A stretch of DNA of 64,000 nt, taken from the NCBI GenBank assembly GCA_015680685.1, contig MNCI01005518.1, forward strand, positions 59,899-123,898, given 5' to 3'. This document shows, in pieces, positions 56,300 to 64,000 of this stretch. Each line of letters starts with the position of its first letter. Within the stretch, counting starts at the first letter, position 1. The DNA is from Gnetum montanum. Lineage: Eukaryota > Streptophyta > Gnetopsida > Gnetales > Gnetaceae. A program made the translations under genes and the position numbers. The notes under the pieces were generated by a model that worked only from the letters and a program-made list of their open reading frames with translations, was not told where the DNA came from and ran no database searches.

Positions 56300-57640
56300 G
56301 GTGGCCCTACTTAATCTAGTCAGTAATGGCATGTGTTAACATAACCATGTGCATTGAGCTCTATTTTTGGTTTGAACGGATCTTTGAAGCCTTATTTGAT
56401 GAAGAAGCTTTTAGAGGCTCAACTGCTTGTGGTTGTGAGAGCTTGGTTGGACTGTTGATTTTGAAGAAAGGTCTTCTCTTCATACAGTTGTCAGAACCAA
56501 TAGTGGGTTGAAGATTCATAGCTCTCATAGCATTGCATTACTGCGGTAGAGTGGGGAGTTTCCCTTGCATTGTTGGAGCTGGTGGTAATGGAGCTATCGG
56601 TGTGAGAGTTGTGGATGGTTTTGGAGGATGGTATGTCTATGGGTTGTCTCTCCTAGGAGAAGGAGTCCTATAATACCCCTAGGCTTGGTAGTGACGTTGT
56701 GATGTCACGTGACCAACAGAGTCACGTGGAGAGATTGGCTGCTACACGTAATAGCCATATGGATCCTGTTGTCGGTAAGGGTATTGTTGCCTTGGTAGTG
56801 GCATCCCCCATGACTGTGGGTATTGCCACTATTGGTGTTGCTCAATAGGTTGTGGTGGAGTTTCATTTGGATAATATGTTAAAGGTTGGTGGAACTGCCT
56901 TCGGTTACCTTGGGGATAAGGTAACCGTTAGGGTGCTTTCCATTTGTTAAGTCATGGGTTGAGTGCATACACCCCAAACTCTTGTAGATGTGAGATTACT
57001 AGGAAACATCCCTTAGAATGGTCGTATTGGCATATCTCACATCCACCGTCATTGTCCATATCAGAATCCACAACTTGTTCGGTGATGGCCATTTTACCCT
57101 TACCTTTGTTACGTGCATTATCCATGTCCCTCTTTTTCTTTTTGTCATAGTCATTACCTCGCTCCTTAGACTCCTCTACAATTTTAAGAATGATTTCAAA
57201 TCTACTATCCAGGGAGTCCCACATTTGGTCTATCTTTGCCGACACTTCTGTTGTTAATTTTTGGAGTAGCAAGGTTTTCCTATTCATCATCTCTTCGAGT
57301 GGTGACTTTTCCTCCTCCTCATAGAATCTTACTCCCCTTTTTCGGAGGAAAGGATCTCAGTTGTACTCTTCCGCACTTTCTCTCTTACGTAGCTCACCTT
57401 CTTCCTTGGCTACTTGCTCTAGCAATCTATGGACCTGATGGGACCTAAGCTCTAATAATCTCCCTTGGGCCTACGTTCCAAGGGTTCTCCTTGTTTCATG
57501 CCTAAGTCCATCTACGAGATGATGTAGTTGATTCTTCTGCGCATAACCATGGCCCAGGCAATGATGTAACAGTGCATAATTACGATCCATGGCAACATCC
57601 AAGGGTTTTTGATTTCCTTGCTTCCATCCTTGGATTTGCT
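56300..57640 (-). pseudogene. Gag C-terminal part with zinc knuckle (A-)
   Basis: In the same frame as the protease. 57290-56952 holds a helix (TEVSAKIDQMWDSLDSRFEIIL), a basic stretch (DYDKKKKRDMDNARNKGKGK) and a knuckle CEICQYDHSKGC (about 57041-57006, C-x2-C-x3-H-x3-C). Below 56950 a Pro/Gln/Tyr-rich segment (YRQQDPYGYYV-like near 56765) follows, resembling the region 59780-60540 in A+. Several in-frame stops. Confidence 0.6.
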
Positions 57641-57641
57641 T

Positions 57642-58750
57642 TCACAGGTTGGACACCCAGGAGTATGTTTGATACCTATCATTAAATAGTTCTAGCATCA
57701 TACTCCACCTCTGAATGGATTCCGGTTCTAAGGACCAGTACCAACTTTTCGCTTCTTTCACTAGTGTCCTTGGGAACAACTTTAGTTTTTTCCATTCGTT
57801 CTTGATGTTCTGCAAGGCACATGCATCATGAAATTCTTGTAGGTGATTCTGAGGATCAGTGTTGTATCCTCCCTCAAAGTGTGGGATGTTATTCATGTCT
57901 AACCTTTTGATCCTACTATCTTTTTGGTGCCTTGTGGGAACTCTAATGGCCTCCGTTATGTCTAACATGCTTCTAGTTATGAGTAGGAGTTCTTCATGGT
58001 TAGCTTGTTCATAGTATCTATGATGTCTATATGGTTCCCTACTCTCCCTTCTTCCATGCTTTGATTTCCTAGAGTGCCCTTGTCCTCGTTCTCAACTCTC
58101 TTGTTGAGGTTTCTCACTCTATTTACCTTTATCCTCATGGTTAGGTTCCTTATGACTGTGTCCTAACACTAAAGAAGAGGGTGAATGTGATGATGAAGGT
58201 GAAGAAGAAGGAGAACCATTTCCATGATGATGTTCCCTACCTTCTCTTCGGTGGTCTTGGCCTCGATTGTGATTATGACCAGAACGCCTGCCCTTATCAT
58301 GTGTTTTTGTTCCCTTGTTGAACACTTTGTGTTCATGGGGATCAGAACCTGGGTTGTGAAACATGGAATAGAGGTTCTAAAACACCATCTCCTAACCATC
58401 TTTAGGAGGGGGAACATCATTTGGTGGGGCTCCTGCTGAAGCAGGTTCACCACCCTCAATTTTGCTTAAGATATGCGGAGCGTTATGGGGTCATTTACCC
58501 TTTGAGGATGTATGATATCTCTCCTGTTGCAAGTTCCTTTGACGTTGCACTTCTATGGGATGGTAGTCCCTTGTGTCATGATCACATGTAAGATATTCTG
58601 CATATAAAGATGACATGCCTATTTGTGAGAGAGCACGAATGAACATGTTGGGGACTGATCTATCTAGAGGCAACACTATGTTACCTTCCAAGTCTCTTCA
58701 ACGTAGTTGTTCATCTTGATGGAGAATAAAGGTAAAGTTAGGTACATACT
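57642..58750 (-). pseudogene. Gag, N-terminal part and Retrotrans_gag domain (A-)
   Basis: The gag core is in 57968-57642: RIKRLDMNNIPHFEGGYNTDPQNHLQEFHDAC, KLKLFPRTLVKEAKSWYWSL and RWSMMLELFNDRYQT. Upstream pieces in the same phase (58691-58491 and 58364-58119) form a low-complexity N-terminus with His/Gly/Ser runs. The frame begins near 58750, about 260 bp after the primer site. Confidence 0.7.
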
Positions 58751-59007
58751 CATCATGATGAATATATACCACATGGAACTGTTGAGGAGTTGGCGGATCT
58801 TGGTTACATGTGTTGTGCCACCAACTGTCTCTTGTGCTAGTCTTAGGCAGTGAAGTGCTTTTGTGCAAAGAAGAAGATATTTTTTGTCTTGTTCAGTGTG
58901 CTATTTACCATTGTCTTATATTTTCTTGATTAACCTTAAGGGTTTGTTCTAGCGTCCCAACGATATGAATGATTTTCTATGTTCTACGTAGCACACAAAC
59001 AACTAAG

Positions 59008-59025
59008 TCCTCAACAACGGTGCCA
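59008..59025 (-). other. Primer binding site, tRNA-Asp type (A-)
   Basis: Minus strand TGGCACCGTTGTTGAGGA, one base after the LTR end at 59027; three transitions from the Athila Asp site. Confidence 0.75.
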
Positions 59026-59368
59026 ATGATGAGTGGCGAGGTACCCCTACACTCAACCATATGAATACGAGCGTTTCATGTGTGATCCGGTCAAACTGCA
59101 AGGACTAAGTGCTTACCCACCTTAATGGAACACTTAAGGTTAATCAATTGTTGTCTTCCCAAACTTACTTGTATTGTCATGGTTGTATGGTTAAGTAAGC
59201 TTGAGGTATATGATTTTTATATCTTTTATCTTTTTAATGTCTTATGCTAATAGGGGAAGGTGAAGAGAACTAAGTGACTAACTTTCATTAACTATTGACT
59301 AACTAAGTTCTAATTGTCCTAACACCAGTATCCGTTCCCACTTGCTACACACATCCTAAACTAGTGCA

Positions 59369-59369
59369 N
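59369..59369. other. Single N, probable assembly collapse
   Basis: Sits at the joint of two LTR parts that are 210 bp apart in the partner LTR. A second N lies at 52169 without an obvious length change. Confidence 0.6.
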
Positions 59370-59546
59370 ATCTTTATTGTCGTATACAAATGCGTGCTCA
59401 AGTACAATTTGCTCGAATAAAGATCCATTCACTTTAAGACTCCTACTGCAGGCACATGGAAATTATTCTAACTCTGGAATGGTAAAATTGCTATAGTTTG
59501 GCTAAGGGTTTAAGTATTAGTGCCTAGAACACGAAAAGCTACCTCT

Positions 59547-59554
59547 TATTTATA
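59547..59554 (-). promoter_or_regulatory. TATA box, A- 5' LTR
   Basis: Minus strand TATAAATA; would start A- transcription toward lower coordinates. Confidence 0.6.
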
Positions 59555-59567
59555 AACATTGTGGGGG

Positions 59568-59643
59568 GTCACAATATAGCATACGCAATATCGCGGGGGC
59601 AGATGTGATATCGCGTATGCGATATCACGTACGCGATATCACA
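59568..59643. promoter_or_regulatory. Palindromic module of the A- 5' LTR
   Basis: Units CATACGCAATATCGCG, GATGTGATATCGCGTATGCG and ATATCACGTACGCGATATC; the last is a near-perfect palindrome. Confidence 0.6.
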
Positions 59644-59651
59644 GCTCATCA

Positions 59652-59656
59652 ATTTG
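59652..59656. other. Target site duplication of A-, right copy
   Basis: ATTTG directly after the A- LTR, identical to 52691-52695. Confidence 0.9.
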
Positions 59657-60542
59657 CCTGTACGATCACCCCAGGGGCCAATGCCCAATCTTGTTACATT
59701 TATATGAGAATTGGGGAAACATGTTACACCTAGAGTTCATACAGAGATACTATGTTCGATCATAGTGGCAACAATCCTAGTCATGGGGGAAGTCATCCCT
59801 CAGTTGGAGATACCCTTCATATCATCTGAATCCACATGCTTATCTTGTTCAGCATCCTGTTTCCCCAACTAGGTCAACATACTCTATCTCATTGCATTCT
59901 CATTCTCCTCAATACTATCAGCCCATGTCAACACAACCACCACCTTGTGTATCTTACAATTCTCCCAGATTTCAACATTCTCATCCTTTCCCTCCTACAT
60001 CACCACCAACTATTCCTGAAGTGTCTGCACCATTGGAACAACCTATGAACGTTACTTGTGCTACTATTGCCAATAGCAGTGAGAGACCTTCTCAACATCA
60101 AGGGCATCCCTTCTTTAGATGTGGTCATAGGAAGGGACAACATAGTTCCAAGGCCACTGTATTCTCCAACTTGGCACAAGTCCAACACTGTGGTGCACCC
60201 TTCTCTTCGAACCCAACGCCTCATGTTACTTCATCAGGGTCACCAATTAACACTCCAACAACCATATGGCCCAGTAAATACAACCATGGAGATTGACATT
60301 CTAATCCTTGCATACCATCTTACGGTTCCAAGTATCATAGTGGGTCAATTCTTTACCAGGGAACCACATCTTATAAATTGCCTCACTACGCTTACTATAA
60401 TCAAGTGTGTGAACCCCAATGGGGTAGGAATGATCAAGTTTCAATGTTTCCAACATGGAAGGATCCTCACCTTTCATTTATTAATCCTCACCATGCTCAA
60501 CTATTTAGTTATGGGGGATATACCCCATTCTAATAACAAGCG
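59657..60542 (+). pseudogene. Gag C-terminal part (A+)
   Basis: Continues the A+ gag in phase from the interrupted codon. Completes the zinc knuckle (LYDHPRGQCP follows the CNIC on the other side of A-), then a helix (LHLYENWGNMLHLEF) and, after a TAG near 59759, a long Pro/His/Ser/Tyr/Gln-rich tail (SPQYYQPMSTQPPPCVSYNS at about 59905; HAQLFSYGGYTPF at its end). Equivalent to 56300-57010 of A-. Confidence 0.7.
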
Positions 60543-60549
60543 GGATTAA

Positions 60550-61900
60550 TAAATATTTTTCATTTTCTTTAATTTTACAACTTTTTTTTCTAGTTTTTCA
60601 TTTTTCAATTTCCTATTTTATCTTTTTATTTTGTCTTTTTTTCTTTTTATATTTTTATCTCATTTATGAATAATACACTCATGTGGCTCATTGGTTGATG
60701 TGTGTTCTATGTTATCGAGTCTCGAATGATCAATTATTTGGATAGTGAGCCCATTACATCCACTCATCCATTCTACCAATAAGAGGTTCTGTTCGAGGGT
60801 ACAATGCTATTCTTAAAATTCTTGAAACTTAAAATTAATTTTGTGTTCATTGTACCCAAAATGAAGAAGGATGGACCAAGAGGGAATGATTAGGGTGTGA
60901 CATCAAGGGGACTTGCAGATTCTCTTTGGTGACATCTGTGAGAGTTATCATGCAATGTGGTTGTACTAAGATCCTTGTAGATCTAATGCAAAATGGAAGT
61001 AAGAGTAATCAAAGGGCACTCACAAATTCAATGTGGTTCTAGGAGATCCCACTGGAAAGACATGCATCCATGCTTGAAGGTTGGTGGCTTCTCTAGATTA
61101 AGCATTCATTCAAAAAAAAAAGGAAAAAAGAGAAGTGCCACAAAGTAAAAATCACTCCTCCCTTGAACAAAATGCCAAGTGATCATAGGCCTTGTTGTCT
61201 GGTACTCTCATAGTTGCTCATCATGGGATGAAACAATGCGATGTCACTGATCAGAGGAATGGACTTGGTCCTAATCTTGGAATGATAGGTTAATGATACA
61301 TTAATCATGCTTTACACGTAGGATTCATTGTGCCCTAGTTCAGTTACCTCATGTCCCAATCTCTACGATCCCTTCTATAGTCCATCTCATCTCGTTGTTC
61401 ATGTAATTGTAGCTCATGTCTCGTATAAGCGTAGAATTCTTACCTCATTCTGGTGATACTTACATGTGTGTGTTTTGTGGAACCAGTGTGGATTACATTT
61501 AACTCTTCTAGTACCCACAGACACTTTTAAGTGTGGTTACGCAAGGGCATTATAGGTTGGAACCTACTTTAGGGAGGATCCACTTGCGTAATTTTTACAA
61601 TTTGCACTCATAACACATCTTCCACACACTATTTGTTACCCTCAGCATATCTTCAAAAATGTTCTTTCCCTTATTACTACCCCTCTAATTCAAATGTTCC
61701 TATGAACAGTTACATACCCTTTTTCTCTCTCTTACCACCCGAGGCCCTTATTGATACATTCCACACCATCATGATTATTCGTGCCTTCAAGAACTAGTTA
61801 AATTACCTTGGAACCTTTTAACACTTGTCCACATGTCCTTAACTTCAATGGCAATTTCAAGAAAATATTAAAAATTTGGTATCTTTAATTGTGCCCTAAT
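60550..61900 (+). other. Non-coding 3' region of A+ and unassigned DNA
   Basis: T-rich start (60550-60670), then no readable gene. 60885-60920 matches A- near 55000 in reverse complement; beyond about 61050 similarity to A- is no longer evident. The transition from A+ to the next element at the right could not be located. Confidence 0.4.
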
Positions 61901-61908
61901 ATCGGTAG

Positions 61909-61984
61909 GCTATGATATCGCGTATGCGATATCATGGCTGACGTGATATCGTGTCCATGATATCACGTACACGATATCGCATCG
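61909..61984. promoter_or_regulatory. Palindromic GATATC/CG module outside a family-A LTR
   Basis: Units CTATGATATCGCGTATGCG, ATATCATGG, GACGTGATATCGTGTCCATG and ATATCACGTACACGATATCG, then TATA-like sequence. The neighbouring DNA lacks the family-A LTR landmarks (GGGGTACCTCGCC, CTCATCA). Confidence 0.55.
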
Positions 61985-61985
61985 C

Positions 61986-62004
61986 AAATATATATATATA
62001 CATG
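61986..62004 (+). promoter_or_regulatory. TATA-like element
   Basis: AATATATATATATACATG just downstream of the palindromes and about 480 bp upstream of the ORF start at 62475. A (TA)n run, so evidence is only positional. Confidence 0.4.
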
Positions 62005-62474
62005 ACCTCCCTATGCTACTTAACATCATTTTCAACTATTCATGTGGGGGATTTTTTCAAATTTCTCTCTACGACTTGCGATTTCATGTCCCTTGGTTTC
62101 ATATCCATAACTCACTTGCTGGTTCTCTGATTTTCCTTCTATTTGAACCTACTTGAACCTGGAGTGTTCAACTTAGTCTTGGGGGAGCGGCACACACCGA
62201 ATAGCGCATAACATTTTTGAAATTTATCATCACCCAAAGGAAATTATCAAGGGTAATTAGCTATGAAATTAAGGATAAGTGTGTCAAAAATAATTTCATC
62301 CCCTTAGTTACACCAGAAAATTAGATTTGGAAACCACCTAAGAGAAAAGGACTAAATATTATAATCTTTCGGGAAAAATCACACGGAGATAAAACAAATT
62401 CATTAAGGCAAGAATTAAGGTATAACTTAACTTTGGAAACAACCTTACTAACGATTAGCCTCGTGTGATTGCAG
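62005..62474 (+). other. Probable 5' untranslated exon and intron
   Basis: No coding sequence. The end TCGTGTGATTGCAG directly before ATGGCC is a good splice acceptor after a T/A-rich stretch. A donor could be GGTAATT at 62252-62258 (AAGGGTAATT), not proven. Confidence 0.4.
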
Positions 62475-64000
62475 ATGGCCCCGAAACATGGACAACAAGA
62501 AGGTCCTGCACAAGGTGGAAGTAAACAACCTAGGAGAGGTGAAGAACAAGTTCAGGCCATTTCAAAAGTATTAAACCTTCCAAATACAAGGCCAAAGGTT
62601 TCTCAGTTGTCTACCCATTCAGACCCTGATGCACGACAAGTTTGGTTGGAAAGGGTGTATGGTAAGAAAGATAAGACGTTTGGGGAGTTGACGATGAAAG
62701 AAAGGATGTACTTCAAAATGGAAAATTATCACCTCTTTCCCACAAAGGGCTTAAAATAAATTTCAACATATATAGCTAGAGGATGTGTAGTGTTGATGGG
62801 AAAGGTTAATGCTAACCTGCCTCATCTATATTTTACAGAGATATTGAGGCAGTTTGAGGAATGAAAGACAGGGAAGCTTGCATTGCCCTTCCCCTGTATT
62901 ATCAGGAAGTTATGTAGATGTGCTGGTATGAGAGGATGCACCAATGATGTCCTCCAAAAAGCCCAAAATGCTTCATATGTTGAACTACTAAAGCCACTAG
63001 CTGTAAGGAAAATCACTGGTGAGACGCTGGGACTGGAACAAGAAAAGGAACAAATGGCAAGGCCAACTGCAACTCAACTTGTAGAGCCCAACCAACTTCC
63101 AAGCATGAGACCCAGCCAAAAACAAGAAGCAGGGCCTAGCACGGGCTAGCAAGATCAACCACCACCACCACCATAAAATTACAGACTGTCGATGAGCCAT
63201 CTCAGGGCCATCACTGAGATGGTCAGTTAGGGAAGTCATGATGATGCAAATCTCTTCTATGTCATCAACGATGCTATACAGCCCATGGTTTCTTTAGATC
63301 ATGCAAGGGGTGAAGTGTCCATCCATATAGGAGGAGGGGAGAGCACTTGGTCACAACAGATCTTAGGGAATGCTACATATTTTCAAGTGCAATTAGAAAT
63401 TGGTGAAGGGGCCACGGTGGTGGTCATGCAGCACCAAGATGTAGCAGGAGCCACAGAAGTTATCACAGACCACATTAAAGAATCATTTAATGTACTTGTT
63501 GTGCCACCAGAAGATATTACAGGAGAACGGGATGCTCAAACTTTGGCTGGAACCTCAATGACTCCAGCAGAATATGAGGATGTACTTGACCGATTGCTAC
63601 AAATAGGATAGGTAATGACGTCCCTGTTTGACATCCCTCAAGATGTTACGGTAATTCAATCAGACCTCATTTTCACCAAGGGGAAGTTGGTCTTGATAGA
63701 AATGAGGGCTGAGCATGCTGAAGCAGAGGTGCAAAAATTGCAAGAAAGGCTCATGTCCCTACAAGAAGCATAGCGAGATCCTTACCAATTTGTTCCCACA
63801 GACCAGTTGGACACCTTTAAAACTAAGCAACTGACCAAACTATTGGTGGAGAACAAGAAGGTGGCAGAAGAAAAAGAGAAGGCTATTTGAGATGCCTTTA
63901 CAACACAAGTGCAAACTTATGTGCACATCAAGGAACTTAGGGCCTTATAGGAGGAGAAATAGCAGCTTGTTGCTAACAACCTTCAGTTGACCTCTGTGGA
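62475..64000 (+). pseudogene. Plant-transposon-type ORF with C-terminal coiled coil, runs off the window
   Basis: ATGGCCCCG at 62475 follows a splice-acceptor-like TTGCAG. One reading frame continues to the window end with about nine stops, mostly TAG/TGA/TAA where CAG, CGA or CAA is likely. Order: basic N-terminus (GGSKQPRRGEEQVQAIS), a helical part (DARQVWLERVYGKKDKTFG, TMKERMYFKMENYHLFP), FTEILRQFEE and LALPFPCIIRKLCRCAGM (about 62840-62935), a Gln/Pro-rich linker with a Pro run (63159-63173), a second part (ITDHIKESFNVLVVPPEDI, EYEDVLDRLLQIG), then a coiled coil (63690-63900, AEAEVQKLQERLMSL, ENKKVAEEKEKAI). The LPFP..I..LC..AG stretch resembles the 'putative plant transposon protein' family found in retroelements. 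Host function is unlikely. Confidence 0.5.

Larger units (their letters stand above)
52696..59651 (-). mobile_element. A-: complete Athila-like gag-protease element nested in A+
   Basis: 6956 bp, minus strand, flanked by ATTTG duplications. Order 5' to 3': LTR 59651-59027, tRNA-Asp primer site, gag-protease in one frame (58750-55554), about 2 kb non-coding, purine tract, LTR 53534-52696. No RT, RNase H or integrase is visible, so the copy depends on another element in trans. It inserted into a relative in the opposite orientation. Confidence 0.9.
59027..59651 (-). repeat. 5' LTR of A- (collapsed at an N)
   Basis: 625 bp between CTCATCA (59027 side) and TGATGAG (59651 side) in minus orientation. 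Compared with the 3' LTR, about 210 bp between CTAGTGCA and ATCTTTATTGTCG are missing exactly at the N (59369), which suggests an assembly collapse rather than a biological deletion. Palindromes at 59568-59643, TATA at 59547-59554 (minus). Confidence 0.8.
50863..60549 (+). mobile_element. A+: Athila-like gag-type LTR retrotransposon, split by A-
   Basis: 5' LTR 50863-51671, tRNA-Asp primer site, gag from ATG 51806 to 52695, then A- (52696-59651) and the second TSD copy, then gag continues 59657-60542 in the same phase. A 3' non-coding region follows (60550 onward) that shares at least the GGGTGTGAC-TCAAGGGGA segment (60895) with A- (about 55000). Its 3' LTR is not in the window or not recognisable, so its right end is open. 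Confidence 0.75.

Noticed and set aside
61780-62470. Treating this as the 3' LTR of A+
   Set aside because: It has the palindrome module but lacks the TGATGAG/CTCATCA ends, the TATAAATAAGAG context and the conserved GGGGTACCTCGCC end.

Overview
This looks like an intergenic stretch of a very large, old, repeat-filled seed-plant genome, most likely a gymnosperm (inference). Almost everything that can be read is a decayed retroelement, and the elements are inserted inside one another. Reading frames are long but broken by stops, many of them CAG to TAG or CGA to TGA, as expected from long-term deamination of methylated cytosine. No intact single-copy host gene, tRNA, rRNA or CRISPR array was seen. 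Two single N bases (52169, 59369) show that this is an assembled plant scaffold.

Nested architecture, outermost to innermost. (1) A LINE on the minus strand (2110-4096) borders G1, a minus-strand Ty3/gypsy element of Tat type. G1 runs from its 3' LTR (about 4097-5523) through integrase, RNase H, protease and gag to its 5' LTR (about 49502-50862). (2) A Ty1/copia element of SIRE-like type (C1, plus strand, 13014-36779, LTRs of about 1 kb) sits inside the G1 protease; the protease frame reads on across the insertion site. (3) C1 is itself split by a second Tat-like gypsy element (G2, plus strand, about 16320-34900). (4) G2 is split between protease and RT by an insert, X (about 21950-30330). 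X carries a spliced-looking minus-strand coiled-coil gene and a degenerate array of about 190-bp repeats with a palindromic core. (5) The G1 leader is split by element C (minus strand, 40019-49487). (6) The G1 5' LTR is split at 50863 by A+, an Athila-like gag element, and A+ is split in its gag zinc knuckle by a second member of the same family in opposite orientation (A-, 52696-59651, TSD ATTTG). A 3' end of a third family-A copy occupies 1-1518.

The most interesting object is element C. Its genes are those of a plant pararetrovirus (Caulimoviridae): movement protein, coat protein with zinc knuckle, DSG protease, RT with YIDD, RNase H, then a separate downstream ORF behind its own TATA box. 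Yet it is bounded by two 0.9-1.0 kb direct repeats that look like true retrotransposon LTRs: the ends are TGGTGTAGGGG and CCCCTACACCA, a tRNA-iMet-like primer site abuts one repeat and a purine tract abuts the other. No integrase was recognised. A second, unrelated fragment of similar pararetroviral coding sequence lies at 1540-2100.

A second signal is a CpG-rich palindromic module built on GATATCGCGTACGCGATATC, found just upstream of the TATA box in all four family-A LTRs and again at 61909-61984 in a different sequence context. The right end (62475-64000) is a plus-strand ORF behind a probable 5' intron, resembling the 'putative plant transposon protein' family followed by a coiled coil.

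All family assignments are by eye from translated motifs; element boundaries are exact only where terminal motifs are quoted.
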